Positions 51,456 through 61,387 of a stretch of 64,000 nt of DNA are shown one piece after another. How positions within the stretch are numbered: the stretch's first letter is position 1; every line of letters begins with the position of its first letter. The position numbers and the translations under genes are program-made. The notes under the pieces are model-generated. The model saw nothing but the letters and a program-made list of their open reading frames with translations. It ran no database searches and was not told where the DNA came from. The DNA is from Pedobacter nyackensis (GTDB taxonomy: Bacteria; Bacteroidota; Bacteroidia; Sphingobacteriales; Sphingobacteriaceae): NCBI RefSeq assembly GCF_900176505.1, contig NZ_FWYB01000002.1, positions 831,237 to 895,236 of the forward strand. Direction: 5' to 3'.

Positions 51456-54400
51456 ATGCCTCAACAGCCTTTAAAAATATTACAAGCCTCTGCCGGATCG
51501 GGCAAAACATTCAGTTTAACAGCACATTATTTAACACTGTTGGTGTCGGGTGAAACGAAGTATAGGGAGATTCTTGCTGTAACTTTTACCAATAAGGCGA
51601 CTGAAGAGATGAAAAGCCGGATCATGGAAGTGTTGAAAGGCTTTGCTGAGGGCGACCCCTCGAAAAAAATTAACGATTACAGGACGCTGGTTTTAAAAGC
51701 ACATCCCGATATGGATGCGGTTGCTTTAAAACTGAGATCTGATAAAATATACCGTAAGATTCTGCATGATTATGGTCGTTTCTCTGTAAGCACTATAGAC
51801 GGTTTTGTGCAAAAGGTAATCAGAGGCTTTGCTTTTGAGCTTGGTCTTGATGCTGGTTATGGCCTGGAGATGAACTACGATAAGGTGAAGAATGAACTGG
51901 CCAATCGCCTGGATAAAGCCCTGGATAAAAATCCTGTTTTATTGCAATGGATTATCGACCTGGCCTTAGACCGCATCAACAATAACCTGAGTTGGAATTA
52001 CCGTCGGGAGTTGATCGATCTGACGAACGAGATCTTTAAAGAACGTTATCAGCCCTTTGAAAACGCGATTAAGCAGTTGGGAGAGGTGTCTGATCTGGAT
52101 ACCCTTTTCAAGGATTACAATAAAGTTACCCGCCTGGGGATAGAAACTTTTGAAAATACCGTCAAGGAACTGGCAGAACAGGCGCAACAGATTTTTGAAG
52201 TGGAGGGAATTGATGTTTCCAGTTTAAAGGGGAAATCTCGTTCGCCATTACACAATCTTTCCAAAATAGTTGCCGGAGACTTAACCAAAATAAGCAGTTT
52301 GGATAAATTGATAGACCAGCCGGAAGAGTGGTTTCAAAAAGGACAGGAGAGCAGTTCCTATGGAGAATTAAATCCGCTCTTATCAAAATTATACCATACT
52401 TATCAGGAGGGCTTAGCCGGTTATTTGCTGGCTCAGGCATTCAATAAGAATTTATATTACCTGCGTTTAATGCAGGAAATGGCTGTTTTGCTGAAAGATT
52501 ACAGAGATGAAAGTCCGAATTTGCTGATCAGCGATGCGCAAACGCTATTAAAAGGGATAACTGATGATGCGGATGATAATCCATCCTTCATTTGGGAGAA
52601 GATGGGCAACCGATACCGTAATTTCCTGTTTGATGAGTTTCAGGATACTTCGGCCAATCAATGGGATAGTTTCAAATCACTGCTTACCAACGCTATGGCC
52701 TCGCCTAGTGGAAAACTGATTGATCACCTGATTGTTGGCGATACGAAGCAATCGATTTACCGTTGGCGTAATGGCGACTGGAACATTCTACATCAGCAGG
52801 CAAAGCTGGATGTTAAGGTTGAAAATGTACTAGAGGATAGTTTGGAAGAGAATTACCGGAGCACGCTAAACATCATTCAGTTTAATAACTACTTATTTAA
52901 GCAGTTGCCGCAATTGATGCAGACCAACCTGAACGGGACCATTGCAGAGCAGGATGTAGCAGAAGTATTGAATTGGTGGCGGGGACGTGGCTTCGATCAC
53001 ATTGTAGCCGATGTTTATGCTGAAGCCGAACAGAAAACGACTCCGTTTACACTAGAGGGAGGAACGATCAACTTTAACGTGTTAAAGGAAGATCTGGAAG
53101 GGCATGCTTTGACAAAAACTACTTTCAGGGATTTGGCTTTAGCTAAAATGATGGAAGAGTTGGAGGTACTGATCAATGTGAGAAAATACAAGCTGAAAGA
53201 TATTTGCGTATTGGTGCGTTCTAATTCGGAAGCTGTTGCTGCGGTAGAGGCCTTGATGAACCAGGGGATCGATGTGATTTCGGGTGAAGCATTATTGTTG
53301 AACAACAACAGCGCTGTAAAACTGATCATCAATACCTTGCAGGTGATGGCGGGGCTCTCAGAGAATACGGCTTTGTATAAAGCAAACTGCATCAGTTTGT
53401 ATGCCGGATTGCAAGGAAAGCCTGTTGAGCCACACCATTATTTTTCGTTGAAATTTAAGAACCTTACGCAGATGGCCGATTTGCTGCCTGCAGGGCTATG
53501 TGAACATTGGCAGACCTGGATGCAGCAGCCTTTACCGGCTTTACTGGAAAAAATAATTGCGACTTATGGTCTTGGCGAAAGCAGGAATGCAGCCAACTTG
53601 CCTTACCTGTTTGCCTTACGCGACTTAATGGGCGGTTTTGCTTTGCATGGTGAGAAAGGTATTGCTGCTTTCTTATCTTTCTGGGAAGAAGAGGGTGCAA
53701 GAAAAACTTTGCCTTCTTCAGATAATACGGACGCGGTGCAGGTTATTACCATTCATAAATCCAAAGGTCTGGCCTTTAGGGCGGTGATGCTACCCTTCTG
53801 TAATTGGGATGTTAATGGAAAGCCCAATGGTATTTTCTGGGTTCCGGCAACAGGTACACCTTATCATCATTTGCATAGTATTCCATTGAAATATAACAAG
53901 GACCTGGGTCGTTCAAGTGTAGCTAAGCCCTATTTTGAGGAGCTGTTGTATAACAATATGGATGCTTTGAATATGCTTTATGTAGCTACAACGCGTTCAA
54001 AGGAATACCTCTATATCAGTACGATGGGGAAAAAGACGGATACGATTACGAATATCGGTGACTTGCTTTGTAAGGTTTTTGCTGAGCGGCTTTCTGAAGA
54101 GGGAAATTACCTGATAGCAGGAGAAGTGCCTGAACAGACTGAAAAAAGCAGAACGGTTCAAGAGATTGAAATGGAGCATTACCCCGTGTCTGACCGTTTG
54201 AGTCAGGTATTTGATGCCAACTTAAAGCGGAGGGAAATTGACCTGCTGACTGGCGAAAGTCCAGGTCGTACCGGAACCATATTGCATGAAGTGCTGGCTG
54301 CGGCAAGTAATGCTGATGCGGTGGAGTCTGTTTTACAGACGCTGTTGCTGGAGGGACTTTTTAAAGAAGAGGAGCTTCCGTTTTTAAAAGCGCAGGCCAT

Positions 54401-54683
54401 TGCCGTTTTGCAGCATGAAGGCTTGCAGGAGATTTTGGGTCGAAGTGAGGAGAGTTTAAATGAACGCAGTATTATTGATACTAAAGGCAAGAGTTATCGC
54501 CCGGATAAGGTATTGATGAATGGGGATGAAGTAACGATCATTGATTATAAGTTTACCCAACAGGAAAGCGATAAGCATGATGAGCAGGTTAGTCACTATA
54601 AAGCGCTGTTGATGGCGATGGGTTATACGAATGTGAAAACCTATTTGTTTTATGCAGTAAGTGGAACGTTGAAATTGGTGTAA
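51456..54683 (+). CDS. AddA-like helicase-nuclease (UvrD family)
   Basis: A 1075-residue superfamily 1 helicase fused to a nuclease. Walker A is LQASAGSGKTFSLTAHY (residues 9-25), motif Ia is AVTFTNKATEEM, Walker B is NFLFDEFQDTSANQW, and QVITIHKSKGLAFRAVMLPF is the late helicase motif. The C-terminal PD-(D/E)XK nuclease has DKVLMNGDEVTIIDYKF near 1018-1034. With the next gene it should form an AddAB-type enzyme that resects double-strand breaks for recombination and degrades linear DNA. The partner starts 22 bp downstream. Confidence 0.92.
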   Translation: MPQQPLKILQASAGSGKTFSLTAHYLTLLVSGETKYREILAVTFTNKATEEMKSRIMEVLKGFAEGDPSKKINDYRTLVLKAHPDMDAVALKLRSDKIYRKILHDYGRFSVSTIDGFVQKVIRGFAFELGLDAGYGLEMNYDKVKNELANRLDKALDKNPVLLQWIIDLALDRINNNLSWNYRRELIDLTNEIFKERYQPFENAIKQLGEVSDLDTLFKDYNKVTRLGIETFENTVKELAEQAQQIFEVEGIDVSSLKGKSRSPLHNLSKIVAGDLTKISSLDKLIDQPEEWFQKGQESSSYGELNPLLSKLYHTYQEGLAGYLLAQAFNKNLYYLRLMQEMAVLLKDYRDESPNLLISDAQTLLKGITDDADDNPSFIWEKMGNRYRNFLFDEFQDTSANQWDSFKSLLTNAMASPSGKLIDHLIVGDTKQSIYRWRNGDWNILHQQAKLDVKVENVLEDSLEENYRSTLNIIQFNNYLFKQLPQLMQTNLNGTIAEQDVAEVLNWWRGRGFDHIVADVYAEAEQKTTPFTLEGGTINFNVLKEDLEGHALTKTTFRDLALAKMMEELEVLINVRKYKLKDICVLVRSNSEAVAAVEALMNQGIDVISGEALLLNNNSAVKLIINTLQVMAGLSENTALYKANCISLYAGLQGKPVEPHHYFSLKFKNLTQMADLLPAGLCEHWQTWMQQPLPALLEKIIATYGLGESRNAANLPYLFALRDLMGGFALHGEKGIAAFLSFWEEEGARKTLPSSDNTDAVQVITIHKSKGLAFRAVMLPFCNWDVNGKPNGIFWVPATGTPYHHLHSIPLKYNKDLGRSSVAKPYFEELLYNNMDALNMLYVATTRSKEYLYISTMGKKTDTITNIGDLLCKVFAERLSEEGNYLIAGEVPEQTEKSRTVQEIEMEHYPVSDRLSQVFDANLKRREIDLLTGESPGRTGTILHEVLAAASNADAVESVLQTLLLEGLFKEEELPFLKAQAIAVLQHEGLQEILGRSEESLNERSIIDTKGKSYRPDKVLMNGDEVTIIDYKFTQQESDKHDEQVSHYKALLMAMGYTNVKTYLFYAVSGTLKLV

Positions 54684-54705
54684 CTGAAAAAGAAAAAATA
54701 AATAG

Positions 54706-57603
54706 ATGAAGCCGTTTTTAAGAGAAGTAGCAGAGGGATTGGTTGCGCAGTTAGGAGGCGAGTTACAACATGCCGCCATCATTTTTAACAATAAGCGTCC
54801 TGTGGCTTATCTGCAGGATCACCTGGCAAGAATTATCAATAAGCCTTTCTGGAGTCCTTCTTTCTTTACTATACAGGAATTTTTTGCACTTTCTTGTGAA
54901 CTAAAGGTGGCCGATGCCTTTACCCAGTTCTTTACGCTTTATCAAAAGTATAATGAACTGGCCATGCAAAGTGGCGAGAATAAGATAGAGCCGGCAAAAT
55001 TTTATCCAATTGCCAGGATTATTTTAAGCGATTTCGCGCAAATAGACAACGATCTGGTGAATGCCGAAAAGCTGTTTGAACAGTTGGAAGACTTTGCCGA
55101 GATAGATTATCAGTTTGATTATCTGACCGAAGAACAGCAGGAGTTTTTAAAAGGTTTCTGGAGTTCTTATTCGGAAGGTAAGCATAAAAAACAGCAGGAG
55201 CAGTTTATACGAATGTGGCAGCGGATGCCTGATTTGTACCGGGGGTACCATGAAGCCTTAAAAGAGAAGGGGCTTACTACGATGGGGCATATCTACCGAC
55301 AGCTGGCTGAAGGGAAGTCGGGGCAGCCTGACTTTACCAATTCTTTTAATAAATTGGTTTTTGTTGGATTTAATGCCTTGAGCAGGGCTGAAGCTGTGGT
55401 ATTTAAGCGCTGGCAGGCGCAGGGGAAAACCTTGTTTTATTTTGATACAGATGCTTATTATATCAATGATCCACTACAGGAAGCGGGTTTGTTTTTAAGG
55501 AAAAACTTTGAAGTAAATGGCCTGCTGAATGCTTTGGGCGAGAGTAAGGAGCTGATCAGAGCAAATCCAAAGGTGGTAAACGTTTATAAGACCCAGGGGC
55601 AGGTTGCCCAGGCAAAAATATTGAGTACCGCACTGCAGCGTGATTATCCGATGTTGAATACTGAAGATAACGCAGGAAAGATTGCGCTTATTCTTGCAGA
55701 TGAGAGTTTGTTGCTGCCCGTACTGCAAACCATTCCTACACATTATTACGATGGGGTTGAAAAACACCCGGTAGATATAAACGTAACCATGGGCTATCCA
55801 TTGGTGGCCTCGTCCATTTTTGGTCTGGCAGATTTGTGGCTGAGCGTACAGGCGCAATTGATCCAGGGCGAAAAGGATACGGTATATTATAAGGAGGTTG
55901 AAGCCTTTTTGTCGCACCCACTAACGGGTATTACGGAGCAATTGAGAAGTAAGATTCAGCAAAAACTGCTGGCCGAGCAATTGGCTGAAGTGCCTTTGTC
56001 GAGGTTGCAGGGGCAAAAAGGGTTATTGGCGACCTTCTTTACAAGGGTCAAAAACAGTGAAGAGGCCACTAATACCCTGCAGGCTATTTTTAAGCATATC
56101 CTGGAACAGCAATTGGCGAATAAAACGCTGCGACAAACGGAGGCGGATTTATTTGTCGCAACTATAAAGGAATTGAATCGTTTGCATGATGCACTGAAGG
56201 CTTATATTCCAGGTTTAACCAGTGCAAAGGAATTGTCGTTCGTGCTGTCGCTTATTCAAAAGGCAGTGCAGGGAATTGCTGTTCCTTTAAGTGGAGAGCC
56301 ATTACAGGGGATTCAGGTGATGGGACTGCTGGAAAGCAGGAGTCTTGATTTTGAGCAAGTGTATATTTTAGGCGTAAATGAAGGTTTATTGCCGCAAACA
56401 AGCGTTTCACCGAGTTTTATTCCCGATAGCATTCGCAGAGCCTATGGCTTGCCGGTTATTGAAAATCAGGATGCCATTTCGGCCTATATGTTCTATCGTT
56501 TGCTGCAACGATCGGCTAAAGTGAGTTTGGTATATAATGCGCAGGCGGATGATACGAATACAGGGGAGCCAACGCGTTTCTTAAGACAACTGGAATATGA
56601 AAGTGGATATACTTTCAATTACCTGGAGCATAAACAACGCATATCAACAGAGAAAAAGTTGCCGGTTACCATTCAAAAGGATGAAAAGGTAATGGCAGTT
56701 TTGAATAAATATTTAACAGGCGAAACGCCTTTATCGGCATCGGCCTTAACCTCCTATGTGAATTGTCCGCTGCAATTCTTCTATAAGTATGTTGCTAAAA
56801 TAGAGGAGCCGAAGGAGATCTCCGAAAATCTGGAAGCCAATTATATCGGCTCTATGCTGCATTATGTGCTGGAGACTTTTTACGGGGATCTAATGGCTGA
56901 GGATACCGTTATCACTAAGCAAAGGATAGAAGAACACCGTAAAAGCGTGCCTGAATTGGCTGTGAAAGCTTTTTCGCAGGTCATGTTTGAAAATGAAAAC
57001 CTGCAGGTGAGTCATAATGGGATGCAGAAGGTGGTGCTGGCCATTGTAGAGGAATATGCGAATCTGATTCTGGATTATGACGAGATCGAAGCGCCTTTTG
57101 AGGTTTTAGCTTTAGAGAAAAAGGATCGGGTTGAATTTAAGTTTAAGGTTAAAGGCCATGAAAAAAGCATCACGCTGCATGGGATTATAGATAGGATAGA
57201 CCGTAAAAACGGGATTACACGAATAGTGGATTATAAAACGGGAAGCGACATCTTGAGATATAGCAACCTGAAGGATGTTTTTGATACGAATTCGAACAAG
57301 CAAAACAAGGCTTTGATTCAGACCTTGTTCTATACCTATGTTTTTGAAAGGGCAAATGCTGTTGAGGAGGTTGAGCCTAACCTATATAGCATCCGGAATA
57401 TGCGTAAAGAAGGGACGTTTTTTATTGAAGGAAAAGAGAAGATAAAACTGAAAGGGGAGAAATTGGAAAACATAAAAACAGAATTTCTTGTTTTCCTGGA
57501 GGCCAAACTTGGAGAATTGTTTGATGAGGACATGCCTTTTGTCCCAACATCCAATGAAGCCGGTTTTGCTTATTCTCCATATTTAACACTGTGTGGAATG
57601 TAA
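54706..57603 (+). CDS. AddB-like PD-(D/E)XK nuclease
   Basis: A 965-residue partner of the AddA-like protein. The N-terminal part resembles an inactivated helicase without a clear Walker A. The C-terminal nuclease domain is visible: LSASALTSYVNCPLQFFYKY (about 690-709), LHGIIDRIDRKNGITRIVDYKTGSD (about 828 on, broken here by normal spacing) and a C-terminal LCGM. Classical AddB holds a 4Fe-4S cluster with four cysteines around the nuclease; only the Cys of NCPLQ and the one at the end are present, so the cluster is probably missing. Confidence 0.88.
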   Translation: MKPFLREVAEGLVAQLGGELQHAAIIFNNKRPVAYLQDHLARIINKPFWSPSFFTIQEFFALSCELKVADAFTQFFTLYQKYNELAMQSGENKIEPAKFYPIARIILSDFAQIDNDLVNAEKLFEQLEDFAEIDYQFDYLTEEQQEFLKGFWSSYSEGKHKKQQEQFIRMWQRMPDLYRGYHEALKEKGLTTMGHIYRQLAEGKSGQPDFTNSFNKLVFVGFNALSRAEAVVFKRWQAQGKTLFYFDTDAYYINDPLQEAGLFLRKNFEVNGLLNALGESKELIRANPKVVNVYKTQGQVAQAKILSTALQRDYPMLNTEDNAGKIALILADESLLLPVLQTIPTHYYDGVEKHPVDINVTMGYPLVASSIFGLADLWLSVQAQLIQGEKDTVYYKEVEAFLSHPLTGITEQLRSKIQQKLLAEQLAEVPLSRLQGQKGLLATFFTRVKNSEEATNTLQAIFKHILEQQLANKTLRQTEADLFVATIKELNRLHDALKAYIPGLTSAKELSFVLSLIQKAVQGIAVPLSGEPLQGIQVMGLLESRSLDFEQVYILGVNEGLLPQTSVSPSFIPDSIRRAYGLPVIENQDAISAYMFYRLLQRSAKVSLVYNAQADDTNTGEPTRFLRQLEYESGYTFNYLEHKQRISTEKKLPVTIQKDEKVMAVLNKYLTGETPLSASALTSYVNCPLQFFYKYVAKIEEPKEISENLEANYIGSMLHYVLETFYGDLMAEDTVITKQRIEEHRKSVPELAVKAFSQVMFENENLQVSHNGMQKVVLAIVEEYANLILDYDEIEAPFEVLALEKKDRVEFKFKVKGHEKSITLHGIIDRIDRKNGITRIVDYKTGSDILRYSNLKDVFDTNSNKQNKALIQTLFYTYVFERANAVEEVEPNLYSIRNMRKEGTFFIEGKEKIKLKGEKLENIKTEFLVFLEAKLGELFDEDMPFVPTSNEAGFAYSPYLTLCGM

Positions 57604-57734
57604 AATGCCAAATTATTTTAGCCGATTTGCGGGTTACAAAGTGTAATTGAAACACCAGGTAATATTTATGTTTTTAGACATCCCTTTCTTCGTGTAAAGA
57701 CTTTGTTTTCAAAGGCGTCGGAGATATGGATAAA

Positions 57735-57766
57735 CTTGCATTTGAAAGCAATTTTATCTAAGTTTG
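57735..57766 (+). promoter_or_regulatory. promoter of pdhB
   Basis: CTTG (57735-57738), a 20-bp spacer and TAAGTTTG (57759-57766) fit the Bacteroidetes consensus, with the -7 box exact. The implied leader before the pdhB ATG is about 18 nt. Confidence 0.6.
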
Positions 57767-57790
57767 CGCCAGTTAATATTTGAATATACA

Positions 57791-58777
57791 ATGAGAGAGA
57801 TTCAATTTAGAGAAGCTTTGCGTGAAGCCTTAAACGAGGAAATGCGTAAAAATGAAAACGTTTTCCTTATGGGCGAGGAAGTTGCGCAATACAATGGTGC
57901 TTATAAAGTAAGTCAGGGTATGCTTGACGAATTTGGCGAAAAGCGTGTAATCGATACACCTATTGCTGAGTTGGGCTTTGCCGGTATTGCTATAGGTGCT
58001 GCAATGAACGGATTGACTCCGATTGTAGAATTTATGACTTTTAACTTCTCTCTGGTTGCTATAGATCAGATCATTAATGGTGCAGCTAAAATGTTGTCTA
58101 TGAGTGGTGGACAGTTTCCTGTTCCAATCGTATTCCGTGGTCCAACAGGTAACGCTGGTCAGTTAGGTGCGCAGCACTCTCAGAATTTTGAGAACTGGTA
58201 TGCAAACTGTCCTGGTTTGAAAGTAGTAGTTCCTTCAACTCCTTATGAGGCTAAAGGGTTGCTTAAACAAGCGATCATCGATCCGGATCCGGTTATTTTC
58301 ATGGAGTCGGAAGTAATGTACGGTGATAAAGGTGAAGTTCCTGAAGAGGAATATTACCTGCCAATTGGTAAAGCTAATATCGTTAAAGAAGGTACTGATG
58401 TAACTATCGTAACTTTTGGTAAAATGCTTACCCGTGTGGTAAATCCAGCAGTTGAAGAACTGACTAAAGAAGGAATTAATGTTGAGGTAATCGATTTACG
58501 TACTGTACGTCCTATCGATTATGCAACGATCATTGAGTCTGTTAAGAAAACCAACCGTTTGGTTGTTGTTGAAGAGGCTTGGCCATTGGCTTCAATTTCT
58601 TCTGAAATTGCATTTAATGTTCAAAGGAATGCATTTGATTATTTAGATGCTCCTGTTCTTCGTATTACTTGTGCAGATGTTCCATTGCCGTACGCACCTA
58701 CACTTATTGCTGCTAGTTTACCTAATGCAGAAAGAGTAATAAAAGCTGTTAAAGAGGTAATGTACGTTAACAAATAG
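57791..58777 (+). CDS. pdhB: pyruvate dehydrogenase E1 component, beta subunit
   Basis: Beta subunit of the thiamine-diphosphate E1 of the pyruvate dehydrogenase complex, giving acetyl-CoA. MREIQFREALREALNEEM at 57791 is the family start; an upstream in-frame codon is not used. Signatures are VFLMGEEVAQYNGAYKVSQG, DTPIAELGFAGIAIGAAMNG and VVEEAWPLASISSEIA. Length is 328. The alpha subunit, E2 and E3 genes are not adjacent. A hairpin terminator closes the gene. Confidence 0.94.
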   Translation: MREIQFREALREALNEEMRKNENVFLMGEEVAQYNGAYKVSQGMLDEFGEKRVIDTPIAELGFAGIAIGAAMNGLTPIVEFMTFNFSLVAIDQIINGAAKMLSMSGGQFPVPIVFRGPTGNAGQLGAQHSQNFENWYANCPGLKVVVPSTPYEAKGLLKQAIIDPDPVIFMESEVMYGDKGEVPEEEYYLPIGKANIVKEGTDVTIVTFGKMLTRVVNPAVEELTKEGINVEVIDLRTVRPIDYATIIESVKKTNRLVVVEEAWPLASISSEIAFNVQRNAFDYLDAPVLRITCADVPLPYAPTLIAASLPNAERVIKAVKEVMYVNK

Positions 58778-58813
58778 TAAAAAGGTCTCTTTATAGAGTC
58801 GAAAATCATATGA

Positions 58814-58846
58814 AATCCTGCCGGTAATACCGGCAGGATTTTTTTG
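58814..58846 (+). terminator. intrinsic terminator after pdhB
   Basis: AATCCTGCCGG pairs with CCGGCAGGATT around TAATA-type loop bases, followed by a run of seven or more T. A strong, classic terminator. Confidence 0.92.
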
Positions 58847-58861
58847 TTAACGATATATTTA

Positions 58862-58892
58862 TTTGAGATGTCAATTGTTAGGTTTATTTTTG
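58862..58892 (+). promoter_or_regulatory. consensus promoter of tex
   Basis: TTTG (58862-58865), exactly 19 bp, then TATTTTTG (58885-58892) give a perfect Bacteroidetes -33/-7 promoter. Transcription should start near 58899, leaving a 30-nt leader before the tex ATG. Confidence 0.7.
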
Positions 58893-58928
58893 ACGGCAAT
58901 TGTACGTTGGGAGATCAAATAAAAATAA

Positions 58929-61241
58929 ATGAGCAATCATTCTAAAATCATTGCTGCTGAACTGGCAGTAACGGAAAAGCAGGTTATCGCTACTATTGAA
59001 TTACTGGATGAGGGAGCGACTGTTCCTTTTATTTCGCGCTACAGGAAAGAAGCGACGGGAAGTTTGGACGAGGTGCAGGTAGCTGCCATCCGCGACAGGT
59101 TTCAACAGTTAAGAGAGCTTGATAAACGAAGAGAGGCTATTTTAAAGGCTTTAGCAGCCCTGGATAAGCTTACTCCGGAACTTGAAAAACAGATCAATGG
59201 GGCAACGAACATTGCCGCTATAGAAGATATCTATCTTCCATATAAACCTAAGCGCAAAACAAGAGCGTCAGAGGCCAGGAAAAAAGGATTGGAGCCATTG
59301 GCTTTGTTCATCATGGAACAAGGCAAGGTGGCGCCTGAAACTGAGGCTGGGAAGTTTTTAAATGACGAGCTGGGCGTAGGTTCTTTAGCCGATGCATTAG
59401 CCGGAGCGAGGGATATTATTGCCGAGTTGGTTAATGAAAATGCTGAAGCCAGAACGGCTATGCGGAATTATTTCCAGCAGAAAGCTGCTTTTAAATCTAC
59501 TGTAGTTAAGGGTAAAGAAGAAGAAGGCATTAAGTATAAGGATTATTTTGACTGGGAGGAACCGCTTAAAACAGCGCCTTCTCACAGGGTATTGGCAATT
59601 CGTAGAGGTGAAAATGAAGGTGTTCTGAAGTTGGATGCTATGCCTGCAGAAGAAGGAGCTATTGATATTCTGGAACGTCAGTTTGTTAAAGGTAATAATG
59701 CTTGTGCTGATCAGGTTAAACTGGCGGTACAGGATAGTTATAAGCGCTTGCTGGGCCCTGCAATGGAAACGGAGATTCGTAACCTGTCTAAAGAGAAAGC
59801 AGACGAGGAAGCTATCCGTGTATTTGCAGAGAATGCACGTCAGTTGTTGCTTGCCGCGCCAATGGGACAAAAGAACGTATTGGCTATCGATCCGGGCTTC
59901 CGTACCGGATGTAAGGTGGTATGTCTGGATAAGCAAGGTAAATTATTAGAAAACACGACCATTTACCCGCATACAGGACAGGGAAATGTTAAAAAAGCGG
60001 CAGATAAGCTTATCGAGCTTTGTGCCAAATATGAAATTGAAGCCGTTGCCATCGGTAATGGTACCGCAGGCCGGGAAACAGAAGTGTTTGTACGTGGCTT
60101 GAATATTCCTGCTATTGTTGTAGTGATGGTAAGTGAGAATGGGGCTTCTATTTATTCTGCCTCAGAGGTGGCTCGTGAGGAGTTTCCTACTCAGGATATT
60201 ACCGTTAGAGGTGCTGTTTCTATTGGCCGCAGGTTAATGGATCCATTGGCTGAGCTGGTAAAAATAGATCCTAAATCAATAGGGGTTGGGCAGTATCAGC
60301 ATGATGTTGACCAAAATAAATTGCAGGCTTCCCTGGACGATACAGTGATGAGCTGTGTGAATAAGGTTGGCGTGGAGCTAAATACGGCTTCTAAGCAGGT
60401 GTTAGCCTATGTTTCGGGTTTGGGTCCGCAATTGGCTCAAAACATCGTGAGTTACCGCGATGAGCATGGTGCCTTCAAGAACAGAGAGAGCTTGAAAAAG
60501 GTTCCTCGTTTGGGAGATAAAGCATTTGAGCAGGCTGCGGGCTTCTTGAGAATCAGGAATGCAGAAGCGGCTTTAGATGCCAGTGGTGTACACCCTGAAC
60601 GCTATGCTTTGGTGCATAAAATGGCAAGAGATTTAAACTGCAGCGTTAACCAGTTGGTTAAGGATGTGGAATTGCAGAAGCAAATTAAGCCTCAGCAATA
60701 CGTAAGTGAGGATATTGGTTTGCCAACTTTAAATGATATTCTTGCTGAGCTGGCTAAACCGGGAAGAGACCCTCGTGAGCAGTTTGAGGTATTTAGCTTT
60801 ACTGATGGAGTAAACGAAATTGCTGATTTAAGAGTAGGTATGAAGCTGCCGGGTATTGTAACCAATATTACCAATTTTGGCGCCTTTGTAGATATCGGCG
60901 TACACCAGGATGGTTTGGTGCATACCAGTCAGATGGCAGATAAGTACGTAGCTAATGCTAATGAGGTGGTAAAAGTGCACCAAAAGGTAGAGGTTACGGT
61001 TGTTGAGGTTGATGTAGCGCGTAAAAGGATCTCTTTATCTATGAAGAAGGAGTTTGGTGCAAAAGCTAAGCAGGATCAAAAGGGTGGTGGCGACAGGTCG
61101 AAAAAGCCTGCAGGTTCTGCCCGTCCGGATGCTAAAAAATCAGTTAAGCCACAGCAGAACCAAAAAGGAGGGCAAAAAGAAAAGCTTCCTGAAGGAGATT
61201 TACAATTGAAACTGGAAGCATTGAAAAATATGTTCAAGTAG
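58929..61241 (+). CDS. Tex family RNA-binding transcription accessory protein
   Basis: A 770-residue Tex protein: helical N-terminal region (TVPFISRYRKEATGSLDEVQ, KPKRKTRASEARKKGLEPLA), a YqgF/RNase H-like domain (LAIDPGFRTGCKVVCLDK near 318-336), a helix-hairpin-helix region (KQVLAYVSGLGPQLAQNIV), and a C-terminal S1 RNA-binding domain (LPGIVTNITNFGAFVDIGVH from about 639). The last 70 residues are a basic, low-complexity tail rich in Lys, Gly and Gln. Tex binds nucleic acids and affects transcription and stress tolerance in several bacteria. The gene is monocistronic with a consensus promoter. Confidence 0.94.
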   Translation: MSNHSKIIAAELAVTEKQVIATIELLDEGATVPFISRYRKEATGSLDEVQVAAIRDRFQQLRELDKRREAILKALAALDKLTPELEKQINGATNIAAIEDIYLPYKPKRKTRASEARKKGLEPLALFIMEQGKVAPETEAGKFLNDELGVGSLADALAGARDIIAELVNENAEARTAMRNYFQQKAAFKSTVVKGKEEEGIKYKDYFDWEEPLKTAPSHRVLAIRRGENEGVLKLDAMPAEEGAIDILERQFVKGNNACADQVKLAVQDSYKRLLGPAMETEIRNLSKEKADEEAIRVFAENARQLLLAAPMGQKNVLAIDPGFRTGCKVVCLDKQGKLLENTTIYPHTGQGNVKKAADKLIELCAKYEIEAVAIGNGTAGRETEVFVRGLNIPAIVVVMVSENGASIYSASEVAREEFPTQDITVRGAVSIGRRLMDPLAELVKIDPKSIGVGQYQHDVDQNKLQASLDDTVMSCVNKVGVELNTASKQVLAYVSGLGPQLAQNIVSYRDEHGAFKNRESLKKVPRLGDKAFEQAAGFLRIRNAEAALDASGVHPERYALVHKMARDLNCSVNQLVKDVELQKQIKPQQYVSEDIGLPTLNDILAELAKPGRDPREQFEVFSFTDGVNEIADLRVGMKLPGIVTNITNFGAFVDIGVHQDGLVHTSQMADKYVANANEVVKVHQKVEVTVVEVDVARKRISLSMKKEFGAKAKQDQKGGGDRSKKPAGSARPDAKKSVKPQQNQKGGQKEKLPEGDLQLKLEALKNMFK

Positions 61242-61263
61242 TGGAAGAAAAAGGAAGAAAACA

Positions 61264-61333
61264 GCCATTCTCTTCAACGGCTGCATTGCTTCGCTGAAGA
61301 AGCGAAGAACGCTGAGGCCGTTTCTGAGAAGGC
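61264..61333. repeat. nested hairpin element resembling 8362-8557
   Basis: Three nested stems: GCC-A-TTCTC with GAGAA-GGC outermost, AACGGC/GCCGTT in the middle and CTTCGC/GCGAAG inside. The order and the conserved ends ATTCTCTTC...TGAGAAG match the tandem element at 8362-8557, while the inner sequences differ and keep pairing. T-rich sequence follows at 61336. Confidence 0.65.
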
Positions 61334-61354
61334 AATTTTCTTTTTCACAATAAA

Positions 61355-61383
61355 AAAGGGCAGGGGTTGAACTCCTGCCCTTT
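61355..61383. terminator. hairpin in tex/isoaspartyl peptidase convergent region
   Basis: AAAGGGCAGG (61355-61364) pairs with CCTGCCCTTT (61374-61383), with further GTT/AAC pairing in the loop. It probably ends tex together with the element just upstream; the T tail is short. Confidence 0.65.
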
Positions 61384-61387
61384 CGTT

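Noticed and set aside
59397..59936. A 179-codon minus-strand ORF within tex.
   Set aside because: It lies fully inside a clear Tex coding frame and has no recognisable motif.
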